64,000 nt of DNA from Sipunculus nudus (GCA_026874595.1 CM049306.1:33124019-33188018), one strand, 5' to 3'; counted from the first letter of the stretch, positions 1 to 16,513 are shown. Numbers and translations: made by a program. Notes: a model not told the origin generated them from the sequence alone.

Positions 1-277
1 TTTTTTTATTTTAGTAAATGTCTGATTTTACACCTTGACTATAACATATATATATTGGAGCCCGTTAACTAAGAACCAAGATTTCTTTTTTCAATAAACC
101 ATCATCTGTATTTATGTTTTTAATCATAAGGAGATTTTTTTATAAGTTACTGTTTTTACGTTTTAACATATGAAGATTGATAAAGTCCTAACAAAATATG
201 TAACAGTCACTTTGACACATTGGTAGCGTTTTAAATAAATACATGTTTTATGAATTATGTATGATTTGTGCTTATTA

Positions 278-335
<58 letters not shown>

Positions 336-2940
336 GGCGAATTTGATGACAACTGACAAACAGACGGACATACTGACAAAGTGACACAAGATTGAGACCA
401 GATGACTTAACGAGTTTATTGAGAAGACTAAGAGTAAGAAAATAAGCTCTAGTTTTTGTAATTGAGGCTTATAATTTTGGAGATTTGGCCAAAACATGAT
501 ATGTTTGGGAGGTTTGCATACAGCGCCCCCTAGCGGCCGCATTCAAAAAAATTTTAAAAAAATTTCGAGATTATAGTGAAGGATTTATGAAATGTCAGTT
601 TCAAAAAGATTCCTGCAAAACTGTGGCCTCCAGGGCGAGATTACTGAAATCTCGAAATGTCTCGTTTGACGAGATATTGCGAGACTATTAATAAAATCTT
701 GTAGTTCTAGTTGAATGTTACCTGATGCAAAAAACTAGACCTCTGTACCTTTAAAACTGACAAAGTTAGAATAATATCAGCATTTTCCCCCGAAAATGCG
801 TTACCATGGTTACAGCAAATTGAGTCAGCTACACACCAGAAGACAGGCCTTGGAATGAAAATTAAAATGAGCTACTGTTGAAGTAGATACGACTAATTGT
901 CACACAGATATGAAGAAAAACCCGTTTGGTATACTTTTGATGTACTTGACCTTGACCTTTGACGTATATTGACCTAAAACAATAGGCTCCTCTCATTTTA
1001 AATTTTCCATCCACTGTGTAAGTTTGAAAGCGATTGCTGCAAAATTGTGACCTGTAGAGCGGGATCAGACAAACAGACAGACAGATTGACAAACAGACAT
1101 CCGCGACTGACCAACCAGCTTGCCGAAATCGGAGATTTCCGGCAAGCAAAATAAATAAAGTCGCCAGTCATAAATCATTTTAAATAATTAGGTATTGAGG
1201 GCCCTCATATGCAGAGAAAGTGAGAAAAAGAAAATAAGATATTTAAAATAAAAGAAGAAAATTCAAATAAGATATTCAAAATAAAAGAAGAAAATTCAGT
1301 TACTGGTGTGTATAAAGGGTACAATTTGTATCCTTGTCTGTCCTATTCCCAGTTTATTGCATATCTACAATTTTGGTCAGAATTGCGATGTCAAGCTCCA
1401 ATTAATTCTAATTTTTTCCCTTTAACCAACTCATTGGTGGCAGGTATGTGCGGTCTAAAACGAAGAGCAATATATAAGTTATATAATTTACCGGCAGGCG
1501 GCAGTAGGTGTTACAATGTAGGCAGTCGCCAGAGAACCTGCAAGTCTTATCACCTTTACCAGTTACATGTTCCAGTATAATGATTGAACATATACAAAGC
1601 TCTTTATCCTTGTGTTCTTGAATTATGATTATTTGTTTCACACTGCCGCAGTTCAGTTCAGAAAGATGTAGTCGTGATATTTATTTTAATCAATGGGTAC
1701 ATAGCCTACTTTAACAAGTGTTCCTAACATCTCTCTTTCTCTCTCTCTCTTTGCGTTTAAATATAGTAATATACTTTGGTCAGGGTTGCCATTCTGTTGC
1801 TGTTTCACTAGCTGTTCTAACATAAACACCTACAGGAGATATTTCAATAAATCACGTTAATAAAAAATAGAATACACAAACAGCATCTCTACAATAATCA
1901 GTTGTCAGGCCCTACAGTACAATCTCTCCAATTGGTGGGATACATCCTTTATATATATATAATGGTCGATAATCTCCGAAAACTGAAAACAGGATACATA
2001 TAGCGCTTCTTCTGGCTTGTAGGTTTTCAGATTTTAATATATGGATTTAACCTTTAGTGTATTTTACAGTGGACACAATCCATAAAGTAAGTATTGAACC
2101 TTGTCTTAAATAATAATAGTATACTTCAGACTGATGTTCTCCTTGCGTGTATGTTCAAATAAAGATGACCTGCATGCAGTTTTACAGGGGCTTGGACCAG
2201 GATTGATAAGGGAACCAAATAATAGGAACAGGTATATCGTGACATGTGGGTAATGGTTCTCTGTGCCTTACAGGTCGATACATGAATGACCATAAGTGTA
2301 CCTGCATAGTGCTAATTAGAGCAAATCCTAAAGCGACGATGAAATGCCTCTATTACCGTAAATAGGCATGTCGTTTTAGCATATCGGGACATTCTGGTAT
2401 AAAGGCTTCTACTTAGAGTAAACGGCCACCTTTTGGTATTTCAAACTTAATTTCATTAGCGTACAATGAAATGAACTATACAATGATAATTATGAGAATA
2501 TATAAGTATTTATAATGTATTTGTCTACAAAAACTTGTAAATTATATAACTAAAGTATAAGTCCGGATTCTAGAATATATCTTTAGATACAGCGTGTGGT
2601 TATAACAAGCTTTTAAAAATTTCTAGATTTAACAGATTAACAAAATAACTACATTTAATAGCTGCAGTCTTCGGTAACCGAACACTCAGTTTTCAAGACT
2701 GTATACAGCCTAGCGGTAACTCTTATTTAATGGCCGGAACCAAGGGTACGTGTATATACAAGAACAACGGCGTCAACTCAGTCAACCTCTCTACCTATGC
2801 CTAATTAATACATATATGTATCCGGTTTGGCCCCACGCCCGGATAAGGGAGGAACCCAAACGTGAAGGACGTTGTCAGGGGTAACATGTTTATGGTTGCC
2901 CAAGTTTCCCTGCTGTCAAGGATACCCACCATAGCAAACT
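1..2940. other. no gene recognised; repeats
   Basis: An (AT)n tract lies at 284-333. Two stretches (340-380 and 1070-1100) carry tandem ACAGAC-type words such as ACAAACAGACAGACAGATTG, as seen in dispersed invertebrate repeats. The open frames here are short, low-complexity or cysteine-rich translations of these repeats and match no family I know. A short CT tract is at 1731-1751. Confidence 0.5.
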
Positions 2941-2951
2941 GACCATTCTCT

Positions 2952-2959
2952 TATATAAG
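2952..2959 (+). promoter_or_regulatory. TATA box of cav copy 1
   Basis: TATATAAG lies 89 bp upstream of the ATG of caveolin copy 1. All eleven copies have a TATA-like box at nearly the same distance, which supports a real core promoter. An AGCAAACTGA block just upstream is the weaker counterpart of the ACAAAC box of the other copies. Confidence 0.7.
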
Positions 2960-3040
2960 CGGCTAGCAGAGACCATTGGTCACTCCAGAAACCAGGCAGA
3001 TGTCTCCTCGAATTGGTTAAAACCTCAACCAAAAGTTAAA

Positions 3041-3813
3041 ATGGTACTTGGACTGGAGCGGGAACCTGACCTGTTGAACAGGGATCCAAATGAACTTAAC
3101 AAACATCTCGGCTCGGTAAGTTTAAAAGTAACATATAAATTGGGAAAGTTTTAATATTTTACGGTTCTCAAGCTCAGGATAAATGGGTTAAGTGTTATGA
3201 TAGTACAAAAATGATGAATGACAAAGATTTGTTAAAAAATATATGAAATGATTATTGTAGTGCATAACACCTTTTCTGCCTAAATAGATGTCACATAAGA
3301 AGACCATTTACACACATATTTACATATAATTTAAAGAGTGACATAAGAAGACTATTTAAACACATATTTACATATAATTTTGTCAAATTCACGAAAACAG
3401 TTAAATTACTACATCATATATTTTATAATTTTTCATTCATTACTGCGTATGCTGAAAGATAATTTTCATATTATTTTTTTTTTCAGTTTGCCTTTGAGGA
3501 GTTGATTGCTGAACCCGATGACATCCACAGCATCGACTGCTGCTACAGGCTGAGCTTCAAATGCTTCAACTTCTGGAAGAACCTGACATACAAAATCTTG
3601 ACTTTCTGGTACGGCATCTTTATCGCAGCTTACTGGGGATGTGAGTTCGCTGTGCTCGCCTTCTATCACATCTGGTTCATCACACCGTTCTACAAAGACT
3701 TGGAGATGCAATGTCTGGCCTGCAAGAGGTTCTGGAGTCTGTGTATACATTGTTGTTTCGATCCGTGCTTCGAGGCGTGCGGTCTTATATTTGATGCTTT
3801 CAGGAAATCATGA
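3041..3813 (+). CDS. CAV: caveolin, cav copy 1 (two exons)
   Basis: Exon 1 is 3041-3115, the intron 3116-3486 (GTAAGT...TTTCAG, phase 0) and exon 2 3487-3813, giving 133 residues. Caveolins are palmitoylated hairpin proteins that oligomerise on the cytosolic face of the plasma membrane and shape caveolae. The caveolin signature is present as FEELIAEP (28-35; vertebrate form FEDVIAEP). A scaffolding-domain equivalent follows at 43-62, a hydrophobic intramembrane hairpin at about 63-92 ending in HIW...P, and a Cys-rich C-terminal region with DPCFEA (117-122). Exon 1 carries RDPNELN, matching the conserved RDP block before the signature. At 133 residues it is shorter than human CAV1 (178) because the N-terminus is short. 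Position 58 is Leu, where other copies have Val. An AATAAA lies at 4245. The protein and its splice sites look intact. Confidence 0.95.
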
Positions 3814-4625
3814 GTCTAATGGGTCAAAAGATGATTCTTCTTCAACAAAATCCAAGGACATTTCAGATTACTTAACATATCTGATATTTTTATACGTATG
3901 AGGAACTTGTATATACTCAAGAACACTGACTGACAGGAATATAGGGTTAATTTACCTGTCTTACTCTCTTCGTGGTATCTCTATGAGCAAAACGTAAGTA
4001 AGAAAGACTGTTTGGGAGAACATGCTTATTGTCATAATATTTGCTCATATATTTTAGATCTTAAGATAATAGGTTTTTGTATACTTAAATTCTTGGATGG
4101 AAATCTGTATTTGATCGAATTTTGCAAACTCGCAATAGTGACAATGCATGTGACAAGATTAGCTAAATACTATCGGGGAAACTGAAAATTATATCATTTA
4201 CATACAGGGAAGACAATATGTTAAAAACTTGTTTTTATTTTGAGAATAAATATGTTTCCGTACATACATGGATTTTTCGTTGATCGCACTTTTCTTATCA
4301 AACAATTACTATACTTTGCACATAGTCTTAATCAGGGAAAGATTGAACATGCAACGAATAGGATACGGATATCAGGGGCGGATTTAGAGGGGGCGTATGG
4401 TAGAATAAAAATAGCTGGGATGTAAAATAATGCATGTTTGTATACTCACTGAAAAGCAGCGCCGATTCTGTGTCTCGCACCAGTTTCTTCCCCTTACTTT
4501 TTTTAGCGTTATGCCTGAAGCCGGCTGCATTCCTGAAACACTTGTTTACCTATGACATATAATGCGGACTCCCCCCCCCCCCCCACACACACACACCTTT
4601 CAGGATCCTGTATCCCCTCCTGGTA
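3811..4625 (+). repeat. 3' flank shared by cav copies 1 and 3
   Basis: The sequence after the stop codon of copy 1 is closely related to 15674-16456 after copy 3. Shared blocks include ATTCTTCTTCAACAAAATCC, the run around TTTTGAGAATAAATATG with the likely polyadenylation signal, and a terminal TIR-like element. The two genes therefore arose by duplication of a segment at least 0.8 kb longer than the gene on its 3' side. Confidence 0.85.
4370..4625 (+). mobile_element. small hAT-like TIR element, copy in cav 1 flank
   Basis: It begins CAGGGGCGGATTTAGAGGGG, a start typical of hAT-type terminal repeats, and ends near a G-to-C complementary block (CTGTATCCCCTCCTGG). A matching element sits at 16221-16456 after copy 3, so insertion preceded the duplication. 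No transposase is encoded. Family assignment rests on the termini only. Confidence 0.5.
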
Positions 4626-8860
<4,235 letters not shown>

Positions 8861-8864
8861 ATAG

Positions 8865-8871
8865 TATATAA
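8865..8871 (+). promoter_or_regulatory. TATA box of cav copy 2
   Basis: TATATAA lies 95 bp upstream of the ATG of copy 2, with an ACAAACAT box about 13 bp further upstream. Confidence 0.65.
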
Positions 8872-8959
8872 CCCCCTCAGGACAGGATGAGAGCAGCACA
8901 AGGCGGCTCAAGAATCCCCTGACGTCACTCTCAGCTCAGACCTACCATCGAACTTCATC

Positions 8960-9167
8960 ATGGTTCTTGGATTAGAACGCGAGTGTGATTTAGTAACGCG
9001 AGATCCAAATGGCATCAATTCTCATTTAGGCACGGTAAGTTCATTTGATTTATTATTATTATACAAGGGCGCATAAGGAACACAATCAGAATATGGACAC
9101 TAAATAATTAGGACTTGAGGAACGGACTGTATATATGAATATAATAATATAAAACCCTATGCACATA

Positions 9168-9256
<89 letters not shown>

Positions 9257-10081
9257 TTTGGCTTGTGTAACTTCATTTTCCTTAAGCCTATGGACAGTTC
9301 AGAAGTAATGTGAAACAAATATAATCAAGGTCTTTTTTTAACAAGGAAAAATAAAATAAATTATAAATGATAAAACAAAAGTTAAAACTTGGCAGGAAAT
9401 GGTATCTTTTCCTGCAAGGAAAAATAAGAATTTCCCGTTTTTTTTATGTTGGTTTTTCTCAATTCCAGTCTCTCCCGTGAATAATAAGTATTCTGATATT
9501 TAATGTTTATCCAAAGAAGAATAACAATTCTAGTTTTTTTTCCCGGGGAGAACATGGATGATTTTATACCATCTCATTACCAAAAATAATCATAAATATT
9601 GATTATTAGAACATGCTTTTGAATATAAAACATACATCTAGATATAAAATATAATTGAGATGCTAAATGTAATATATCAAGGTGTAAAACAAAATTAAAA
9701 ATAATTGATGGTGGAATGTTTTAACTTTATTTAATTATTTTGCCTTCTTTTCAGTTTGCCTTTGAGGAGCTGATCGCTGAACCCGATGACATCCACAGCA
9801 TCGACTGCTGTTACAGGCTGAGTTTTAAATGCTTCAACTTCTGGAAGAACGTCACCTACAAAATCTTGACTTTCTGGTACGGAATCTTTATCGCAGCTTA
9901 CTGGGGATGTGAGTTCGCTGTGCTCGCCTTCTATCACATCTGGTTCATCACACCGTTCTACAAAGACTTAGAGATGCAATGTCTGGCCTGCAAGAGGTTC
10001 TGGAGTCTATGTATACATTGCTGTTTTGATCCTTGCTGCGAGGCATTTGGTCTCATTTTTGATGCTTTTAGGAAATCCTGA
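8960..10081 (+). CDS. CAV: caveolin, cav copy 2 (two exons)
   Basis: Exon 1 is 8960-9034, the intron 9035-9754 (GTAAGT...TTCAG, phase 0) and exon 2 9755-10081, giving 133 residues. Exon 2 has the full caveolin core: FEELIAEP at 28-35, the scaffolding region, the hydrophobic hairpin, and the C-terminal variant DPCCEAFGLIF. Exon 1 is the most divergent of the cluster: it reads Cys9, Val12, Thr13, Gly18 and Ser21 where most copies have Pro, Leu, Tyr, Glu and Lys. This is the longest intron of the set (720 bp) and it holds an (AT)n tract of about 80 bp. AATAAA at 10112 is a likely polyadenylation signal. The reading frame and splice sites are intact, so it is probably functional but the oldest or least homogenised copy. 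Confidence 0.94.
9170..9254. repeat. (AT)n microsatellite in intron of cav copy 2
   Basis: A nearly pure AT dinucleotide run with a few TGTA interruptions lies within the intron of copy 2. Confidence 0.95.
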
Positions 10082-10117
10082 ATGTTTCGGACAATATAAA
10101 ATCAATTACACAATAAA

Positions 10118-10354
10118 GACACGAAAGTGCCACAAAGTGTTGATTTGAATCTCTATAAATTTCACGGCACATATACATGGATTTTTACCTATATATTATT
10201 TCGTAAGACATAATGACTGTGATATGAATCATTACTGTTACTCTGACTGAGGTTGTATCAAACTACCTTTTACAAGAAAATAAATAAAAAGAAGACATCT
10301 GCTCTTTTGCTTGAATTAATCATATAATTTTATGAGATTTTAAATGATCTCACA

Positions 10355-10389
<35 letters not shown>

Positions 10390-12965
10390 CATTTTTAGGC
10401 GGAGTCTTTCCCCTTGCTTGATATTGTGAACTCAATATACTAATTAGGCATAGCGATAAGGGGTAGAGTGCTATAAACTGACGTCAAATCGATGACCTCA
10501 CAGTATTTCACAATATACATCATGTTTTCTCCATGGATTCGTGGAATTTAACATATGTGGATTAGAGTTGTTTTATCTTTTTATTAAAATTTATCGTTTT
10601 ATACTAAATGCCCAAACTTATACAAGGAGACTTGTCCCATTCCAATAGTTTGGTCGTGACCCTCAGCAAGTCCTAGGGAATACTATAACCATAATACATT
10701 CGGACGTATTCCCATAGGAATTAGTGATGATCCTTCCCAAGAAGACCATGATAATCTCAGATAATAAATTGATTTCCTATATAGACATTGATGCAGAATC
10801 ATGATCTTATAGCAGGTTTTAAGCTAGCTGATTGGAGTTTGACCGTCTCACTGATACACGCCCAAGCTACGATTATAGGCAATTGATTTAATTGAAATTC
10901 CTACTACAATTTGCGGGTGAGGGGCAATCATCTCTAGAGCGTTCTTGTGGCTTCTACATAGAAATCTGACCACTGAACTAGTTCATTGGCCAAACGTAGA
11001 TAGATTCCCACCTTGAGACTGTTCTCTTAGTAATTTCAAATCATATTTCTGTGTCTGTATCCAACCTGATCTCGAATTAGTTTGGAAATCAATCACAGGA
11101 GCTACCAATTTGTAGACTAAAACCGGGATACCGCGAATTGAGGGTATACCCCTAGTAAATACAAAAAAATCCCTTATACGTGGTTGTTCCCTTGGTCATC
11201 GGAAAACATGGCACGAGCGGCTTATCATATTGACAGCGTCCTGCTTGAGAACGATCTGAAGCCTCAAAGTTAACCCTGTCAAAAGTTACCCCCCCCCGTC
11301 CACCTTCTTATTTTTACCCCCAGGGTGTCCTGTACCGGATTTAAAAAGTTACCACCGCACCGTTCAGATTACCCCACCCCGCCAGTTTACAACATTTGAT
11401 ATATTTTTTTAGCAGAACATAAATTTACAAGATTAGAATGTAATACCATAATCTAGAAAATAAAAAAAACTCGCAAAATTGATTACCACTCATACCCGAA
11501 ATAAAAGCCGACATTTAAATATAAACAAATTCATCTATAATTTAAAAAATCCATGAGAAAAGTTACAGTAATTACAAGTGAATATTTATGTAAGGTTACT
11601 TAGCATGAAGCATCTAAATACACCTGAATAAACAACATTTTAATGGATATAATCCGAAATTGTTGTGGTTAAGATGAAATAGATTTCAAAGACCCCTTGG
11701 CTGGACAGTCAAGGCCCCTTCCACGGCCGGTCGCTTGTCTCCGGGTTTTATCGTTTCCTCAGCCTCTATAGACTACCAAACGCCAGAGCCAGGGAGAGTG
11801 CCACACATAGAATTATTAGCACAATCAATATAATATAAATAAGTTTAAAAAAAATTGAAATTGAGTTCATCCTACGCCCATGCAGGTAAAACTTCACAGT
11901 ATACCCAGTCAAAATGCATCTCAGAGAAACTTCATCTTCCGCATGACCATATATGTCTTCTAGGCTGGCAGACAAACATTGTTTTGCCTTAAATGTGTGA
12001 ATATTTTAAGGTGTACGCATGTACGCGCCATTTCTAACAGCATTCTCTCATGTTCGTTTTCCTGTAAAATGTCAGCTTTCCGAATTTCCGACAAAGTATG
12101 ACAATCTCTTGTAACAAGAGCCAAAAAATATTATATCTAATGTTAAATAATATCATATCTTGGTTGTATGTCATCACACCATAGAATTTGATAATATAAG
12201 ATTAATTTATCACAAAGTTGCTATGTTGATCCCAAATTTTACGGAAACTCCAGAAAGAGAAGGAAGGACCAATGTGGACTTATAACCAATACAGGCAGAA
12301 GCAACTCATGGTCCATAAAATCAAATGAGGCCATATTTGCGCTGGTTGCCAGTCTATATTATCTAACTATGAATCTGAATACACCATTTCGCCAGAGGTC
12401 GTTTCCAATCGAAACTAAGGTCGTTTCCACTCGAAACGAACCTCTTCTTTTTTGGCACTGTGGGCCGGCCGAGACAACTTGTCTTAACTGTCAGACTTTA
12501 AGATCTAATTTTTTTTACATTTTAAGGAAACAACTTCTGTTTACATTTAACATGCGCATGCTAACAAAATGTTTTCTATTCCTTAAAGTCCTCACCATAA
12601 TAAAAACACCAATACTTATGTAATTTGCTGTGAAACAATTTTTACCCAACGCGAACGGACTCCAATGTCCGATTCACTACATTTATGCGTACGCTGCTAG
12701 TATGTATTTAGAAGCCCCGATGAAATCTCGGTGTCAGATTTTGACTCCACAAATCCCTAAACCGCAGTTGTACTCTTGTGAGTCCGAGTCTGCGCATTGT
12801 GTTTCGAATAGCGGAAGGGCCGCCGTTTTCTGTGTAAAAACAAGGGGATTCTGTTTTTTTTATTTTGACACTTCTTTGCCTGATAATGCGTCAGTACTTG
12901 TGACTCAAGAAGAGGGGATAGGAATCAATCCCTGCGCCGGAGGTTTCTTGAAGTAACGGTTTATC
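10118..12965. other. no gene recognised
   Basis: A (GA)n tract is at 10361-10385. C-rich runs at 11289-11298 and nearby interrupt a region of ordinary composition. Open frames at 12369-12956 have no features of a known protein and no clear splice context. Nothing else can be supported. Confidence 0.4.
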
Positions 12966-12971
12966 CATTTA

Positions 12972-13245
12972 GGGGTGTTTTCATGTGTGCATAATGAGTA
13001 TATGCGTGAAAAATCGGTCTTATGATTTTGTAACTGAGTGTTTCCATGTGTCCGTCAGCGGATATGCGGATATGCGCCACAGGAGCGATTTTCACGCATA
13101 TATACGGTCTGCGTTAACTCAGGGATTCTGGGTAAAATGACGTCACTTCACCATCTTTTTGTGGGGGCCTGCTCAATCCACTGTACAAATATATACGTCT
13201 GCCACTTTACGCATATACGCACATACGCGCACATGGAAACATACC
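12972..13245. mobile_element. MITE with Harbinger-like inverted ends
   Basis: The left end, GGGGTGTTTTCATGTGTGC, and the inverted right end, GGTATGTTTCCATGTGCGC, match at most positions, and the similarity continues inward through ATATGCGT. TTTA flanks both ends. The GG-TGTTTCCATG type of end resembles PIF/Harbinger elements. The element is only 274 bp and encodes nothing. The class is inferred from the ends. Confidence 0.6.
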
Positions 13246-13798
13246 TTTATTCTGCATGAGTACTGGTGTGCCAGTTCCACTAGTTGTCACCAGGTAGCGA
13301 TGTATTGTTTCCGTCACATTGGTTATTTAGCGGGTTTTCTGTTAGCAACTTTACTAAAAAAATATGAGAGGATTTTGATAACATTTTTGGGAAGGCTAGG
13401 GTAGCACCCTCGAAGCAATTCAATAATTATTAGAGTAATCTAAAATTTCATTAAATATTATTCATTGAAGAATTTTGTACCCGTGTGAGTGAGGAGGGTT
13501 TCTTAATGCAAGCTGAGAGCCCGAGTCATTGACTGGTGTAAGGGGCCGTCTTTGTTATTGATTTGACCTGTGATCCAACCATGAAGCTGTTGAAGCGTGA
13601 TATGATATCCTTAATTGAAGTAGTTCCCGGCGGATGTATATATGTGCAGACTCAGACTGTTGGAATGTGAAACTAACCAGCTCAAATATCGATAACTTTC
13701 TTGATGCTGCAAAAACGGAAATGTGTGTTTTTCGGGAGGGGGGGGGCAGTGATTGCTCTGCGATTACAAACATACAGCATTTTCTTCATAACTAAGAT

Positions 13799-13851
13799 CC
13801 TCTCTCTCTCTCTCACACACACACACATACACACACACACACTCACACACT
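13799..13851. repeat. (CT)n-(CA)n microsatellite
   Basis: A CT run is followed by CA repeats broken by T. It explains the low-complexity reverse-strand frame here. Confidence 0.9.
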
Positions 13852-14469
13852 GTGCTGCGAAAATGTGGACATTATAAGACCGCATCTACAAATACATACC
13901 AGTTGCTATATTTAGAAACATAGCTGGTAGTTGGAGCCTTTAAGTTTGAGCCTTCTTTTTACTTGTATATCGAATAAAACTTTAAAATTATTTTATTTTC
14001 GTTTTTATTTTATATTTAACTTGAATACTGTTTCTTCTTCCTATTGCATATTTTATTTTATTTTCCATCACTTGAATTAGCGAGAGTAGATATGTAAAGG
14101 TACTCTGCGGGGAAAAGGGCTTAGTACAACCTTACACGGTTTCCTCTTTTGAAACTTAAGAACATTTTTTTTTCAAATAAATGGTTCGTTCCCTGCTTTA
14201 TATTGAGTATAAAAGAGATATTTTGTTAATCATGCATGTATTACTTCACATACTGACCGTTAAGAGGACTGAACGGTTATGAACATACAGGTAAATACAT
14301 AAACTAATCTAATTAACTATAGTATCAATTACTGTAATTAGGGCAATTAATAACAGTGGGCGAGTTCATGCACTGACACGTTAAAATATGGACAAATATG
14401 ATTATACGGCAAATCAGAAGCGATGTTGCCTAAGAAACAATCACTAGACAACAGGGGAGCGAAAGCTTT

Positions 14470-14477
14470 TATATAAG
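14470..14477 (+). promoter_or_regulatory. TATA box of cav copy 3
   Basis: TATATAAG lies 95 bp upstream of the ATG of copy 3. The upstream AAGAAACAATCAC...GACAACAG block corresponds to the AAGAAACGG...GACAAACAAA block of copies 7 and 8. Confidence 0.7.
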
Positions 14478-14564
14478 GCTAATTGGTGGGTTTATTATTC
14501 GTAACACGAGTACAACGAGCAAGTAATTGAACAGTATTTTATCTGCTCTGACCCAACAATCACC

Positions 14565-15676
14565 ATGGTACTTGGACTGGAACGTGAACCCGATCTGCTG
14601 TACAGAGACCCGAACGAAATCAATAAACATCTTGGCTCGGTAAGTAGAAATTTAATATAAGTTTATCTGTGCTTAAATTATCCAGTTTCATGAAGCATCC
14701 CTGTAAAACCGGAAATTAAAAAATCAATCCAAAGGCGATTTGAAATTTAGATTAGATCTAATAAAGCAACAATCACTGTAAACCTAGCATAGTGTTATAT
14801 AATTGTTTTTCTTTCATTTGAAAATGAGTAAAACTAAAATGGTTGAAAATAAGTTATTCCTACCACCCCTTTCGAGTAAACCACTTTTAATTGGGTGACA
14901 TTAAACTAATGCCAACAGCTCCAAAGTAAGCTACCCATTTCTTTCTTATATGTAATTGGGAAATAATTGAGTAAAGTTTCAAATCCTTTTAATCTAAATT
15001 AAGAGTAATAAAAGACGATATTTTTACAAACTGTCACATAACACTTTTTTGCCAATACATGATGGTAAATATGTTTTTGCTGATCGATAAAAAAATGTCA
15101 ATTGACCCACGACCCTTGATACCTTCAGATAGGGTCCAAAGTTTTCAAGTGGGTAATAACATGGTGAACACTTGCACCCGTACATGCACATTTTCAATTC
15201 TTGATTCAGTCAGCCGACTTAGACTTATCATATTATTAAATATAATAAATATATAATAATAATGAAAAAAGTATGATAGTTATTCTTTGATAGTTAAATT
15301 ACAATTTGTCAATTTTGAAGGAAATAATAATTTATCGTTTTTATTTCAGTTCGCGTTTGAGGAGCTGATCGCTGAACCCGATGACATCCACAGCATCGAC
15401 TGCTGTTACAGGCTCAGCTTCAAATGCTTCAACTTCTGGAAGAACGTCACCTACAAAATCTTGACTTTCTGGTACGGCCTCTTTATCGCAGCGTACTGGG
15501 GATGTGAGTTCGCTGTGCTCGCCTTCTATCACATCTGGTTCATCACACCATTCTACAAAGACTTGGAAATGCAATGTCTGGCCTGCAAGAGATTCTGGAG
15601 TCTGTGTATACATTGCTGTTTCGATCCGTGTTTCGAGGCATGCGGTCTTATATTTGATGCTTTCAGGAAATCATGA
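14565..15676 (+). CDS. CAV: caveolin, cav copy 3 (two exons)
   Basis: Exon 1 is 14565-14639, the intron 14640-15349 (GTAAGT...TTTCAG, phase 0) and exon 2 15350-15676, giving 133 residues. The start has a good context (CACCATGG). Exon 1 is the common type A ([15 protein letters not shown]). Exon 2 has FEELIAEP (28-35), the scaffolding region 43-62, the hairpin with Leu69 in place of the usual Ile, and [11 protein letters not shown] near the end. Eleven of 133 residues are cysteine, mostly in the C-terminal part where caveolins are palmitoylated. AATAAA is at 16107. Its 3' flank matches that of copy 1, while the introns differ. Confidence 0.95.
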
Positions 15677-16456
15677 GTGATACAAAAGATGATTCTTCTT
15701 CAACAAAATCCAAGGACAGTTCAGATTACTTAACATATCTGATATTTTACATACGTATGAGGAACTTGTATAAACTCAAGAACACTGACTGACTGGAATA
15801 TAGGGTTCTTTTACCTGTCTTACTCTCTTCGTGGCATCTCAATGAGTAAAACCTAAGTAAGAAAGAACTATTTAGGAGAACTGATACTTATTCTGTTCTT
15901 ATATTTGCTCATATATTTTGAGTCGTAAGGTTATAGGTTTTTGTAATATGACTTCAATTATTGGATCGTAATCTGTATTTTATCGAATTTTGCAAACTCG
16001 CAATAGAGACAATGCATGTGACAAGATTAGCTAAATACTATTGCTCAAAATGATATCATTTCCATACAGAGAAGACAATATGTTTAAGACTTGTTTTTAT
16101 TTTGAGAATAAATATGTTTCCGTAGGTACATGGATTTTTTTCGTATCAAACAATTACTATACTTTGCACTTAATCTTATTCAGGGGAAAGGTTGAACATG
16201 CCACGAAAACGAAACAGATATCAGGGACGGATTAAGAGGGGGCTTTGGGAGAGTAAAACAATATGGGAAGTAAAATAATGTATGTTTGTACCCACAGGAA
16301 GCAGCGCCAATTCTGTGTCTCACACCAGTTTTTTCCCATTACTTTTGTTTCAAGAGTTAATCATTCGGTTGCATTCACGACACACTTGTTTACCTATGAC
16401 ATATAATGTGGACCCCCACCACCCCTTTTAGGGATCCTGTATCCGCCCTTGGGTAT
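15674..16456 (+). repeat. 3' flank shared with cav copy 1
   Basis: It is homologous to 3811-4625 and includes the small hAT-like element at 16221-16456 (start CAGGGACGGATTAAGAGGGG, end near ATCCGCCCTTGG). Confidence 0.85.
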
Positions 16457-16470
16457 TCCTATAAATGATT

Positions 16471-16513
16471 GAGGCATTTGGGTTTATATTTCATACCTTC
16501 AGAAAATCATGAA
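16471..16513 (+). pseudogene. remnant of caveolin exon 2 end
   Basis: GAGGCATTTGGGTTTATATT and the following CCTTCAGAAAATCATGA match the last roughly 43 bp of caveolin exon 2 with several substitutions. The sequence after it (ACAATAAGGACATAAAAGTGCCA) resembles the 3' UTR of copy 2 (CACAATAAAGACACGAAAGT). This is the decayed tail of a further, copy-2-like caveolin gene whose body is lost. Confidence 0.75.
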
